64,000 nt of DNA from assembly GCA_964017045.1 (NCBI GenBank), contig OZ024807.1, forward strand, positions 23,134,097 to 23,198,096. Direction: 5' to 3'. Below, piece after piece: positions 1 to 12,600 of the stretch (its first letter is position 1; each line of letters starts with the position of its first letter). Source of the DNA: Omphiscola glabra. Lineage: Eukaryota > Mollusca > Gastropoda > Lymnaeidae. A program made the translations under genes and the position numbers. Under the pieces are notes generated by a model. The model was not told the origin of the DNA and searched no databases. It was given only the letters and a program-made list of their open reading frames with translations.

Positions 1-238
1 TTATTTCATAGGTGTCATGATTGCGTCCTATGAAGATTACACTATAAACCTTCGTCAAATTGTGACGTACGAATGTCTACACTTTTTTTCGATAAGAAAT
101 AACATATAAGATGTTATTTGTCAAGTTTTTTTTTTTTTTTTAAACATCAAATTTAAGTTTCATGCAAAAGTAAATCAAGGATGAAGATAGGTGTCCACCG
201 TTTTATGATCCATGATGTTTTTATATTCTTTCTAACAG

Positions 239-2103
239 AAGACGAATCTTCAGATGTAAATATTGGAGCTGTTGTTGGCGGTGTTATGGGCGGCATTGTT
301 GCAGTAGCTCTTGTGGTGGTATTTAGCTATGTGATACTTAAACAAAAGAAGAATATAAGGTTAATAAATAAGACTAAAATATGTTTAATTAAAAAAAAAA
401 ATTATGCTTTTTTTTTTTTTTTCCTTAATTCACACTTAACTCTTGGATTCAATTGATATATGAAGGAATGAGTTCAGGTCGTTCGGATGTAATACTAGAA
501 CATGATTTGTAGATGCTTGCAAGGGGAAACAAAACATCACTACTGAATTAACGTTTCGGATAGTGCGTGCGCATCAGGTACTCAATAGACATATAATTCA
601 AATCGCTTTAAAACAAACAGAAAACTCTTCTTTTGAGCTCTTAGTAGCACGCGCGTTTTACCATAATATATGACCGCGCAAGACAAGTTAAGTCTTTGAA
701 GGACGTATTCTATGTTGTTGTTTTCTTTTTCTCTAGATTTTAAAAGTTTCATTTATTTGCACACGAACGCATCTGGCATTTTAAAAAAAAATTTAACAGC
801 CTTTTTTTGTTTCCTTTGAAAGCTTCTTCGTGTTGTACATATGTTTTCATTTACAAAAAATGTTCATATATATAATACAAATAAACATGAGTGTCAAGCG
901 GTCTAATCTGACTAAAACCAAATAGAGTGTGGTCAGGAGATCAATATCCACCAAAGCCAACATCAAAGGCATCTCGTGTGGATGTGACTTGATAGCTTAG
1001 GACGGAAACTAAACTAAGAGAAGGAAAACTCTGAATTCAAACCAGGAGCCAGAATGATCAATACATTGATCGTGAGCGCTCAAATATGAGAAGAAGAATA
1101 ACTTTTATATAACAACCTAAACATTTTACAAGAATAAACAGACACAAAACTTATCAAAACGTATGTACCTGAAAATGTATTGCGAACGAGTAAAACTCTG
1201 CACATTGTATTTCCTGTACGTTTTCTTTGTAAAAAAAAAAATCATTACGCCACGGTATGGTTGACTGTCTTAAGTCTTCGTTTTGTTGTATTATTTTAGT
1301 GAACTAAAAAAAAGGTCATTTCTGTGTGCAATGTGGCTCTTTGTTCATAGCTGGAGACGTGGTTGTGCAATATTTAAACATTTCTCTCGGCCGACAGGAA
1401 ATTGTAATTTAATAGGACTCAAAACTTTCATAAATACCAATACGGTATCACAACTGTTACGAAAAATGTTAAGAGCAACAAACCTGATTTTATAAACGAA
1501 CTTGCAATAACCCTTAATACAAAGCCGTCTGCATTGCTGATATGACAGTACTTACTGCGTGAAATTCCCATCCAACTAAAGTTACTGAAAAAGCATGCAT
1601 TCAAGTAACGCACTTTATAAGAATACCAATAAGTGCTGAGTTGTTTTGAACTTTAATATGCATGTCTATTTTGCGCGACTACCAAACACGAAATTACAGC
1701 CATACATAAATACCTAAAGAATTATTTTGTGCGACTATTGAACATAGTTACAGACATGTATATATAACTAGAGAAGTATCTTGTGCGACTATTAGACATA
1801 GTTACAGACATACATAATAACTAGAGACGTATCTTTTGCGACCATTAAACGCAGATTTTCAGCCATACGTATATAGGTTGGGGGATTACGCTATAAATAC
1901 TTCTTATAATAATAATAAAAATAATTTACCTAGAGAATTATCTTGTGTCCTGCTTGAATGTTTTAGATGATGTTTCGAAAATTAAGTCATATATATATAT
2001 ATTTATATATTTCCTCAACAGATCCAACGACGCTAGCAACGAAGACACTATTCATATTTCAAGAATACTCTCTGATGAAAATGGGATCCACAATAGACTT
2101 TAA
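239..2103 (+). CDS. Gene A (3' part): membrane span and cytoplasmic tail of a cell-surface receptor paralogue
   Basis: Two exons are seen. Exon 239..359 follows a TTTCTAACAG acceptor and encodes an acidic stalk (EDESSDVN), then about 25 hydrophobic residues (from GAVVGG to VVVFSYVIL) and the stop-transfer KQKK. Its donor AG|GTTAAT leaves two bases of a codon. Exon 2022..2103 follows TTCCTCAACAG, supplies the missing base (Arg) and reads SNDASNEDTIHIS..HNRL before TAA at 2101-2103. The phases fit exactly. Layout (stalk, one span, 27-residue polar tail) matches the ends of the two complete Ig-receptor genes in this window, although the intron after the span is in another phase, so this is a more distant member. 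The extracellular exons must lie left of base 1. The tail has no Tyr-based ITIM or ITAM motif. Confidence is high for the exons and moderate for family membership. Confidence 0.72.
895..1062 (+). mobile_element. tRNA-derived SINE-like copy 1
   Basis: The stretch shares ordered blocks with the reverse complements of 28075-28405 and 35395-35820: GTGTGGTCAGGAGATCAAT, CCACCAAAGCC and AACTAAGAGAAGG followed by CTCTGAATTCAAACC. Those copies carry Pol III A-box-like and B-box-like motifs. This copy lacks the 3' part. The family name is unknown; the grouping rests on seen similarity. Confidence 0.55.
1655..1950 (+). repeat. Tandem repeat, about 55-bp unit, four copies
   Basis: The unit contains TGCGACTATTNAACATAG followed by TTACAGACATACATA and AACTAGAGAAGTATCT. 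Copies begin near 1674, 1731, 1785 and 1838, and a partial copy ends near 1950. They are diverged, so the array is not recent. Confidence 0.65.
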
Positions 2104-4059
2104 TGGTGAGCAACACAAGCAATGATATACTTCCTTGTCCTAGGCTAACTTTCTTAGGATCAGGAAACTGCCGGATGCCAATTGTAGAATATGGGAAACA
2201 TACCCATCAACCATACCAACGTTTTTTTTGATATTGAATAAAATAAAATAATTATATGTTTTTTTATAACATCATTAATTCCCAAAATGCACACTCTCAG
2301 AGAAAAATGGTTATCGCTAACTAACTATAGATACCTCAAAACAGTTGACTTTATTTCTTTTTTATACGCTTTTTATAGGTTTTATAAATATAATGATGTC
2401 ACATGAATAGCAAAATACAATTTTGGACACATGCATACTTATGCATTGCTGCGAGTAATTGTTATGCGACGCAATTATTATGAGACAACTGCTATTCTGA
2501 AAACAGCCTAGCAATAGCTGTTGTGTGCTCACTTCCATCGTGACAGGCGACACGTGAAGTGAAATTAGCGATACCGTTGCCTGCATGTCTCTGCTACATG
2601 CAAATATTTTTAAGTCCATCGGTGCCCCATTTTTTATTTTTATTTTTGTGGTGCTAAGAGCAAATATTGGCCTGATACAAATTTTGCCCGAAAACTATAC
2701 TCAAAATGTATGATTTTATTGCACTACACAATTTATTCCAATGCCATAATTTTATTTTTTTCATTTATTTATGTTAGACAAACATTCCTTTCCATCCTTG
2801 TTGACACCATTTTACCAACAAAAATTGCATTTTCAATTTGCTCTAGCCTCTTGTTGTGATTAGATACGAAACGTATTTATCAACATAGTCTCTGTTTAAA
2901 ACTCATTTTAATTGTGTTTTCATTTTCAAATCTTAATGTGGGTCATATATTTTAATAAATCAGTAGTGTTCATAAGGTTTTTGTTTTCATATTTTGTACA
3001 ATTAGAATTATCTTGTGAACGAAAAATGTTCGAAACAAAATTAATTCATCATATTAAAAAAAAAAAGAGATTTTCTTGAAAATATATATTTTAAAAATGT
3101 TTTTACAAAAAAAATATGTTTCTTTTTCTTTGTTTTTTAAATCGAGAACAAGTAGGTTTTGTATGTGTTTGTTTGTTTAGAAAATTTAAAAAAAATTGAT
3201 TTAAAAAAATGTTCGAATACTTTTTTCTAATAACAAAAAATTAAGGTTTGTCTAGTTTCCGGGCTTAAATATCAAAGGATTTATCGTATATTTCTGGTTA
3301 GCAGCAAGATGTCTGACACGTTAATTTAATTGTATAGTAAAAATGAAATAAAAATAAATATCAACATGAAGTTAGGATAAACATAAGGGTGTAAAGACAA
3401 ACAGCAATGTCTGGTCTACATGGGGAGTGGGGTCTGATTTTTAATGGGCAACAGCTGGTTGTTGAACCTGCTAAGGTAAAAAAGTATCTTAAAATTAGCT
3501 GGTTTGCAATAAAGTATGTCTTTATACATATTCATAAGCTATGATAGTCCAATATTTTTTTCATACTCAAAAAAACAACAAACAAAAAAAAAAAGAAATC
3601 TCCAAAAAATTAATGTTATCCAACTATGGGCTAAGCTCATGTCAATAGTATTTTATGTGTTCAAATGTGGTGATGTTTGCCATTTTACAAAAACGATGAC
3701 ATATAACGATGATCATACTTAACTTATTGGTTGCCATTCTCAAATATTCAATTACTTTTTTTTTTATTTGCAGCTTTTGTTTTATTGCATTAATAAAATA
3801 TTATAATACTTATTAAGGAAAAAAAATTAAAAAATAACCGGATCTTTCAATAGCCATTACCTGATAAACAATAAGTGGTCAGTCTTATTTCTGTTTATGA
3901 TGTAGGCACTTATCTGAGCCAGAACTAAGTCTGATTCCTAGCTTGGCACACATCCATTTAAAGTACACATATATATATTACTTTTAGAACAATTGAGAAC
4001 ATCTTTATATGTCACAATTAGACGTCCTTTTGAAACGAAAAAAATGAATGTATGAATGT
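2104..4059 (+). other. Intergenic stretch without a supported gene
   Basis: AT-rich sequence with many homopolymer runs. Short frames here have no domain, and no matching splice neighbours were found. A possible first exon at about 3407-3475 is treated in the findings only. Confidence 0.4.
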
Positions 4060-4880
4060 ATGTATCTTTGTATGTCTCGTATGCGATCATACGTCATTCA
4101 TGCGATTACGACAAAACTTCGGTCCATTGTTGTCCACATACCCGGACATTTAACAGAGTCATTACAAAACTTATAAATGTTTCGTTTTTTTGCCGTTGGC
4201 CCTTAATTTTTTTTTTTTTATACTAGCTTTGTAAAAATAATTTCCGTCTGCGCTCCTACACCATTTATTTGAAGGCGCTAAAATGTTGGAGAGATCTTGC
4301 GAGAACGCCCGCAAAGGTTTCGAAATAATTACAACCGTTTTAAAGTATTCCATTTTAAGCCATGAGCCCGATGTTCGCATTTTCATATATGAGCTTTATT
4401 AATATAATTTCAAACCGTATGGGATCCTACACCATTCATACGATTGCGACAGACTTTGGTGAGTTGTTGTCCATACGATTGCGCAATTGAACCCAAAATC
4501 GTTTTTTTTTTCTTAATTAAGCTTTATAAAAAATAATTTCCGTATGTGCTCCTATACCATTCATCTGAATGCGATAAAAATTAAGTAAGATTATTATTTT
4601 TTTTTACATTTTCTGACATAATAAATATGTTTCTGAAGTAATACAACAATTCTACAAAATTCCGTTTGTGACCTGGATCCTTAAATTCGTTTTCCACTCT
4701 TATATTATCTATTTACTTATCGTATGCATTTCTATACCAATCATCCGATCGCGATAAAACTTTGGTGAATTGATATGCGCGCTCCCACAAATGTTTCAAA
4801 ATTAGAACAACATTTTACAATATTTCGCTTGGGCCGATGTCCTTAAATTCGTTTTGTTTTCTTTAACAAACTTTATCAAA
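4060..4880 (+). repeat. Strongly diverged dispersed tandem repeat (ACCATTCATCCGATNGCGA type)
   Basis: A core like CTACACCATTCATACGATTGCGA followed by AAACTTTGGTGAATTG recurs near 4085, 4250, 4427, 4550 and 4735, each followed by a poly-T run and AGCTTTATAAAAATAATTTC. Spacing is 120-190 bp. It is probably an old satellite or the subterminal repeat of a transposon. No coding sequence is seen. Confidence 0.5.
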
Positions 4881-5178
4881 ATAATTTCAAACAGAGCCAT
4901 CAACACAACCGCCCTTGAACAAATGCCAACTGAGAGCAATATGTAACAAGCACAGAAAAACATATTTTTTGCATGTTTAGTGTAGAGAGTATTTTTGTTG
5001 TTTTTATAAATACGCTTGCATTTTGTGACATAATTTTAGAATTGGATATAGCTTTGTTAACGTGTTGTGATTTTGAAAAGCAATGGTGTAGTAATATATC
5101 TATTATATAAGAATGATCCATGCTGACCGTAACTCAAAAGAACCGATACGATATAAATACGTTCGCTTTTTTAAAACA

Positions 5179-6120
5179 ATCTGGTTCTGGTTCTGGATCG
5201 GTACGTTGCTGCATCCATATACTGGCATATGTGCAACGGTTGGGGAAGCGATGTTGCCAATCTAACGGCCCCTAGCAGATGCCAGGGCGGCCTTGAAGCT
5301 TTCGATCGTTGTCGAGTTCACGGCGGTATTGTCCAGGTTGTTCCAAGCAATTATGGTGCTTGGAAAGAATGACTGCTTATGTTGCACTGTGTTACTCCGA
5401 GGCACAGTGAAGCATTTGTTATTGTTTCGGGTGTAATTTCTCATGGGGTTGTCAGATGTTAAGTCAGTGTTAAGTGACTGTTTGGCTCTAATTAATCGGC
5501 CTGGCTTCTGTGGGGTAAGATAACTGTTTGCTGGGATTGCCGGAATTAGCCCCATGGCCATTTTATATAAGAATGTTAGGCGGATCTTTTCTCGTCTGTC
5601 CTTGAGAGTGGGGATGTCAAATCTGTTTAAAAGGCCAGTGACGTAGCCAGGCATGGTGGTTTTATAGTCACGTGCTATGAAGCGCATTGCGTTACGTTGG
5701 ATTCTTTCCAATTTGTCCACGTCTTGCTTGAGGTATGGGTCCCAGATGATTGCACCATATTCTAGTATCGGACGAACGAGTGCAAGATAGGCATTTCGTT
5801 TGCAGGATGTTGGGCAGTGGCGCAGATTTCTTCTAATAAAACCTAGTGTGGAGTTGGCTTTTTTTGAAATTTTGTTTATATGGGGTGACCATTTTAGGTT
5901 ATTTGAGAAGAGAATTCCAAGGTATGGATTGTTTGTTACTTGTTGAAGGATTGTCCTATTTAGGGTGTACATATAGCTTGATGGGTTTTTTTTTGAGATG
6001 CTCATTATGTAGCATTTGGTTTCATTAAATTTCATGCCCCATTTGTCTGCCCAATTCATAAGGCACTCCAAATCTGCTTGAAGTTGGTTGTGGTCATCGT
6101 AGTCGTAATCATAATTATTT
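5179..6120 (-). mobile_element. 5'-truncated non-LTR retrotransposon (LINE), C-terminal RT part
   Basis: One open frame (stop near 5262, open back to about 6120) encodes the thumb and C-terminal part of a non-LTR reverse transcriptase. Typical blocks are MNWADKWGMKFNETKC, then YLGILFSNNLKWSPHI, RPILEYGAIIWDPY and ERIQRNAMRFI, in the order seen in Jockey/CR1-type elements. The catalytic YADD part is missing because of 5' truncation near 6120. The 3' UTR ends in a short CCAGAA repeat near 5179 (minus sense). About 286 codons are uninterrupted, so the insertion is fairly young. It cannot be autonomous. Exact clade is not determined. Confidence 0.8.
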
Positions 6121-7541
6121 TCTATTTTTTTACGGAAATCGAATACATGTTAATGCGGAAAAAATATATTATATCCGCTATTTTTTTAGTAAAATTTTAA
6201 GTACTAATAATATAAATTACAAATAAATTTGGAGTAACAACTAAGGAACTATTTTAAGCATTTTATATGTGTTTGAAAGTTATGAAAAAAAAAAAATAAT
6301 ATGATCAAAAAATTAGAGCTTAATCACATTTATCACGAAAACAAATACATCTGTTATTTTTAGTGCGTAATAAAATTAAAACTAAGTTTTTCTAAATAAT
6401 CACGGACATGACTAAATCGCAAATTGCCTATTTAGTCAATGCAAAAATTTATCTGATTTAATAACCGCGCGTGATAAAATTGATTATGTATTACCCTCTT
6501 CCTAAAAGTAAAATTAATAAATATAATAGATTGCTTTTTAAATTTCTACAATTTTGTAAAATTAAATACACATTTTAAAAAAAAAAATTTTAACATTTAA
6601 TACGATTTTATTTTTATTTTTTTCCAAAAATATACTTTTATGAAATGTATAAAATAGTTAAAAACGTACCTTTAAATATACTTTTAATACGAAAATGCCG
6701 TTTACTGCAATCAGTGCGGCGAAACTACATATCCAAATAGCATCCACTAATGCACTTATCCATCATATAAATAAGAACAAAGCATTTAAAATGCAAAACA
6801 TTGTTTTTGGGTAAATAAATGGATTACAATCATGTGGATGATTTTATTAATTTCTTTAAAACCCTGTTGTATTTGTATTTTTTTTTTGCTACATTTCGAC
6901 TGAGGACGATTAGTAGGTAAATCGATAAAGATAATAGTTCTTTTTTTAATTGTAAATTGGTAATTTTTAACATTATTTGTTTTCATTAACTTAATTTTAA
7001 CTTGTATGCTTCCCTTATAAAAATTAATATCATTGTTTTACGATTTAACAACATTTAGTTCACGTTTCGCATCCGAGGTTACCTAATATATGTAAGCAAA
7101 ATGTTATTCTGAGATCTGTAAAGTCTGCGCAAAGTCTAAGCGATGTCTGCGCAAAGTCTTAGCAAAGTCTGAGCGAAGACTTCACATGCTATTTCGTGCA
7201 AATTTTTTGTTTCGTTTATTAAATCATCAGCCATGATAAGGAAGCACACCTTCCTGCTTCTATTTTTTGATGATTTTACTTCCCTAAGAAAAAGTGCAAT
7301 ACTCATCAACGTTTTGCGACCATTACTCATAGCGGGAGAATCCACTGTACACTTTTGAAAACCATAATTCATTTATATTTTTACATATCAAAAATTTTAC
7401 CAAATTATTAGGTGTTAAATGTTTATGCAACAAGTAATCTTATGTTCAATTAGCGCACTTTTATTATTGAGTTGTATGGGAGTTTTTATGTGATTTTTCG
7501 AAATTTAAGCCGCATATTTGTGCACTAATTTTCTAAATCAG
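6121..7541 (+). other. AT-rich stretch without a supported gene
   Basis: Mostly poly-A/T-rich DNA. A short minus-strand frame at 7136-7372 has no recognised domain. A possible isolated hydrophobic minus-strand exon at 6670-6746 is described in the findings. Confidence 0.35.
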
Positions 7542-7611
7542 CTCCAACAAAGCTAACGGCGAAGACAGAATTCCTATATCAAGGGCAATAACTGCGCAAA
7601 ACATGGACTAA
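7542..7611 (+). CDS. Orphan cytoplasmic-tail exon homologous to the last exon of gene A
   Basis: After the acceptor TTCTAAATCAG the frame reads SNKANGEDRIPISRAI..NMD and stops with TAA at 7609-7611. It aligns with the tail at 2022-2103 (SN.A.NED.I.ISR) and enters in the same phase, needing two bases from the previous exon, so it could splice to the membrane exon ending at 359. No second membrane exon was found between 2104 and 7541. It is either an alternative last exon of gene A or the remnant of a deleted paralogue. Confidence 0.5.
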
Positions 7612-8683
7612 AGAAAAAAATAAAATGAATACTTTAACTACGCCAATTTATTTCGGTGTAGGAGACAACACTAACAGCATGTGTCGAATGTGGAACACAG
7701 CCTGCGTAATTATGGACAAATGTGCGTTACTATTTTACATTATATAATAATTATACATATTTTTTTAAAATAATGTATTCTTAAAATGCATATTTTCATT
7801 AGCTAACTTCTACCCAAGTAAAACCCACTTATCATAGGTAATAAAATATTTTAAAATTTTAAATTGTCCAATTTATTGCGTATTCTTCCTACATAGTTAC
7901 TTCATCGAAGAGATAGAATAACACATTTGCAGATAAATCAATAAATCACATAGCATCTACACGTTTCGATCTTCGAAACAAAGTGACCAGAAGACACTAT
8001 ACATTTGATTGCAAGGCGCATTTACTGATCGGATAGAAAGAACACCTATTGTATGTATTGCTTTCAACAAGACACACACATTTAAGCTCTTAAATACGGA
8101 TGCATGAAAGCATAGTTTAGTGATATAGTAAAATGAATCGTTCTCCTATTTTCATGTCAGTTATTTGCTAATATCATTTCATATCTTTCTTTTAATATTC
8201 GTTGATTATAAGTATTATTTGCATTACATATACATAATTTTTAATTTAAGCAAATGTTAATTTATTTTTTTTGCTCATATTTGTTCTAGTGTTTTAACTA
8301 ATCGAATCAATTAACTTTCAAATATCATTAATATCTCATTATCTAACTTTAAAAACAAATTATGTTAAATACCTTAGGTACTCTTTATAAATGTTTTTTT
8401 CAAGCTTATTTCTGTATGAAAATATAAATTGTATTCTATAGCTTGAGTTATAGAAAACTAAACAAATTGAAAGTATCAGATACACATATCTGCATGTTTT
8501 ATATTAAATTTACATTTCAAAATCCCAGTAAAATGTAACTATTCTATAGCAGCGACCCCCTAAATTGTGGACCAAGGTCGAGCAATGTTTCGCGAGTTAT
8601 ATGTTGCCGATCCGGTAAGCATAGTTATGTAAAGTCACATAAGGGGAAAACAACTGGTACCACTAATTCGTTGATTCTGGAGA

Positions 8684-8819
8684 CTTGCCCGCCAAACCTG
8701 CAATAAAGGAAGCACTGTTTTAGTAAATAATTCCGTTTCGTTTTGACTATTTTTTAGCATAATTTAATTCATACTAGTTTTATTGCTACACTCTTTGGAA
8801 CCTGTCTTAAAGTTAAACA
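8684..8819 (+). repeat. Dispersed repeat, copy 1 (partner 55418-55550)
   Basis: Starts GCCCGCCAAACCTGCAATAA and ends near TGTCTTAAAGTTAAAC. The copy at 55418-55550 has the same order with scattered substitutions. No frame or terminal repeat is evident. Confidence 0.65.
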
Positions 8820-9521
8820 CGGATTAAAGTGCTTTGAACATTTGACAGCGAGAAATCACAATTAAACTATGTAAACTATAATCACCCACATGTTAAACTG
8901 GGATGAAGGAAAAGAGATGGAATGAAATGGCTGAAATAGAGAATACATATATTTTCTGATTGCAAGTAAAATAATAATTTATCAAATGTCAACAAGCCCA
9001 AACATTTCACATAGCATTCATTACAAAAAAAATGGATGTCTTACGATAATTTCAGTTACCGTAATATTCTCTTTAGGACATTCATTAAGTGTCATACATG
9101 AACACGTTGAAACTATTTGGATTGAACATCTTGTCTTTTTTTTTTGTTTGTTTGTTTGTTTATCATATCAACACAGCAACACAACACACTCCAAAAAGAT
9201 CATCATACAATTACAGGATGACCTTCAAACAATTTTAAACAACACACGCCTTTAGTAATATTAAATATGTAAAAAGTAATAGCAATAATAAAAATAAATG
9301 AAAAATAATTAATACTAAGACCTATTAATTCATACGGGGAAAGAAAACCTGGCCATGAAAGTAAAGGTGGTGATTGCAGACAAAGTTAAAAATAAAAGAG
9401 CACCGGTAAAAGATTACAACTATGAAACTTATTAGTGTTATCTTAAAATTGTATGTGCAGATAATATATCGATATCAGTAAGCGTGAAACACATTGTAGG
9501 CAATGTCAGCGTGTCATGGAC

Positions 9522-9528
9522 TATATAT
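9522..9528 (+). promoter_or_regulatory. Possible TATA box of gene B
   Basis: TATATATT lies about 100 bp before the start codon at 9624, which would leave a 5' UTR of about 70 bases. In such AT-rich DNA this is weak evidence. Confidence 0.3.
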
Positions 9529-9623
9529 TTTATGTTATTTTATTATACACCTATTTAGGCAGCCCAACTTTTGTGTGTAATTGTTACGTTGGTTCTTGCC
9601 ACTAAGTTGCATACCTGTATGCC

Positions 9624-9690
9624 ATGTTTTGTTTAAATTTCAAAACTATATGTTTGATTGTACTTGTATATTTTCTTTTCAGCAATGGAG
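9624..9690 (+). CDS. Gene B exon 1: signal peptide
   Basis: Encodes 22 residues, with a hydrophobic core ICLIVLVYFLF and then SNG. The donor is GGAG|GTAAGT (phase 1), joined to CA of exon 2 to give Ala. The signal exon of gene C also ends in phase 1 and also makes Ala at the join. Confidence 0.75.
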
Positions 9691-12600
9691 GTAAGTTACG
9701 TTTGCATGGTTCAAATAAAAAGAAGTTTTAAATTGTACTAGAGTAAAATGATTACATGCATGCACATATTTTTGTATATTTTTTTTGTATTTGTCGTTGT
9801 TGTTATCTGCAACTCTTCGTTGTGTGTGCGAGAGACACACGGTGATGATAGTTATCTAAATCCAAACATCGATACAAATCATTTGTCAACACTTACCGCC
9901 ACTTCTACAAAAATGAAATATCAATTCCAATTTTCAACACTATGCACTTTATTTCTACTAAACACAATAGATCCTCACCGGAACCATATTAACATCTTAA
10001 CCATCACAGGATATCCATCTACAAAATGCATGTATTATAAGTTATTATACATTACTTTTTTTTTTTAAATGTCCGTCTAACTTCTTCAATATGTATACCC
10101 TTGTCTCTTTACTTGAAACTCATGAAAATCCTCCAGCAAGTAAAATAAGTCCCCAACATCTTGAATTTTACATTCTTCAGTTCATTTCAACGTGCAGAAA
10201 GAAGTAATGTCGTATACAAAAGTATTTATGACATTATCCTTCTAATGTTTCTGTGAAAAAATTGCATAACTATTTGTATGTTATTTCTATGGTTATTTTG
10301 AAAATTTCCAGCATTGTGTAAGACGTGCAATATCGAGAAAAGTACTGACACCACCGTCCAATGTGACGTCTCCGATCTCAACACCACCTACATAGAATGG
10401 CGCGCCTACAACAACATAACTCACACCTCGTTGACGCTGTACACCTGCGAGATGACCAACTGCTCGACCGTCACGCCACTGCTCAACAACTCGTTGGAGG
10501 TGGTCATCAATGCAGACGGGGGCCATGTGGTATTCAGTATTTTGGTCATCCCGAGAAAGGCACTTTACTTTAATGAGTACAGCGAGTACAGGTGCTTCGC
10601 CGATGTCAATGCTTCACTGGTTTGCTATACACCAAACGTTTACGGTAATGATTTCAAATAATGAGATGCGCAATATGTTTTTGTATCTTTGGTCAAAAAA
10701 CATAAATGAGTAATACTAATATTTATAATTTAATATGTCTAAATCAGTGGTTCTAATTCAGAGGCGCAAACAACCCCATGACTTTCGCAAGGCCGTTAAC
10801 ACCAAATTATTGTATCTTTAGTCGAGAAACATAAGTGGGTAACACGAATCTTTAAAAACTCAAAAAAAAAAGTCTACAACAGTGGTTCTAAATCATAGGC
10901 GAATGCACCATATGCATTTTGCTAGGCATTGTCGCGGACTTTGTTACCAGCAATTTAATGGGATAAATAAGGTTTTGAAATCGATGTTAGGTGAATAATA
11001 GGTTAAGACATTTAAAATGGGTGCGACGCTGCAAAGAAACCCTGATCTACACGTTAATCTAAATTACATTCTTATCTATATGGTTACCTCTGTTGTAATG
11101 CGCTTAAGCTAAATTAATAACCATTCTTGCTATGTCTGCTATTGCCCTATGAGTTTCTCGCCTGATACCGGTTTCTGGTTCAAATAATGTGGTTTCTATC
11201 TATGTAAAAATAGATTTTATTTCTGTGTACTCACAGCATCATTTAAATTAGGCTCTCTACTCAAATTTCCGCATTCACCAATTAATTTTGTCGTTGCCAC
11301 TTGACTAATTCTACAACAAATATATATTTTTGTATCGTTAAATCTAAGAGTATATCACTACTTTCATGTTGGACATTAGTGGGACTATTCGAAAAATGAT
11401 GCGAAATAAATTCATTTGAATTTGTTGAACATCAAATATAGTTCATTTAAAAAAATGCAATACATTGAAATGTAAATTTAGTAAATTGCTTATATAGAGT
11501 CATAATATTACAAAAAAAACCTATTTGAAAATCGCTGGTCATTTAAATTAATTCTCCTTGTTTTACAAAATCTTAAAATATAATTATACATTAAAACAAA
11601 AAAATAAATACAAATAAACAAAAAAACAAATAATATAAGAAAACACATTGATCAATGAAATTAAAATAGTTTGATTGAATTATTTTCTAAAAAAATATTT
11701 TTTATGCCAACAGCGGATGTTATAGACCCAAGATGTGAGGTGCCAACATTGACTGATATAGTTGTTCAGCTCAACTGCAGGGCGCTGACCCATTTTCTGC
11801 CATCACATTTCAACTTTGTCATACTCACCAATGTCAGTATCAAGTATCACCCACCAGCAATGGTGATCATAAACATCACTCAACTATACATTTAAAAAAA
11901 AAATAACAAAAAAAATCTAAAACAGAAAAATGTTGCTATGCACACAACATTACCTTAAGTTTATGAATGTCTTGCATTAGTGTTCGCCACAGTTTATGGA
12001 TGCCATTACAGACCTGTTTACCCCCAACGTCTTAAAATCGTACAGTACCATCATAAAATGTTCAATACATTATCTTAATTGTACAAAATTAAACATACAG
12101 TATATATAAATTATACACCTCAAAATCGTAAACAGGTCTGCCATTATGGTTTTTTAAATGAACGTTGTTGGACTGGTTGTGAGCTTATGGTCTGGATCCC
12201 CCTGCTAGAGTAAAAAATGTTGTTTTAAAAAAAAAAGAAATCAGTAATGCTGAAAGAGTTGCTAAATTGGCCAACCCCCAACACAGTCTGTGAAGAGTCA
12301 CTTGTGCTAATTGATGTATATATGTATTATCTTCATGAGACATTCAATAGAAGAACATTATGGCACCAACGGATAATCTTGTAACTAGGCTGTGATATTC
12401 GCTTTCCTCTTCAGACATTAAGCCAACGACTGTTTTATCATCAGCAAATTAAGTGTTTTACACGTTGTTCATTGGATGTTGGAGATCATTGGTGTATTTT
12501 ATACATGACTGGGGGAAAGAAAGCAACTTCTAGTTCCTGATATTTGGTCATTCACCCTGATATATTAATGGGTGAATTTTGTTAAAGTTTAGTATCCAGG

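Larger units (their letters stand above)
360..2021 (+). other. Last intron of gene A
   Basis: GTTAAT donor to CAACAG acceptor. The intron holds a SINE copy (about 895-1062) and a four-copy tandem repeat (about 1655-1950), plus poly-A/T runs. No other coding signal is visible. Confidence 0.6.
7612..9623 (+). other. Intergenic stretch upstream of gene B
   Basis: AT-rich, with a dispersed repeat at 8684-8819 that recurs near 55.4 kb and a TATA-like motif near 9522. No coding exon is supported. Confidence 0.4.

Noticed and set aside
9748..10068. 106-residue frame with a hydrophobic start, possible signal exon of gene B
   Set aside because: It has no good donor in the needed phase, while 9624-9690 gives a signal peptide with a GTAAGT donor in phase 1.
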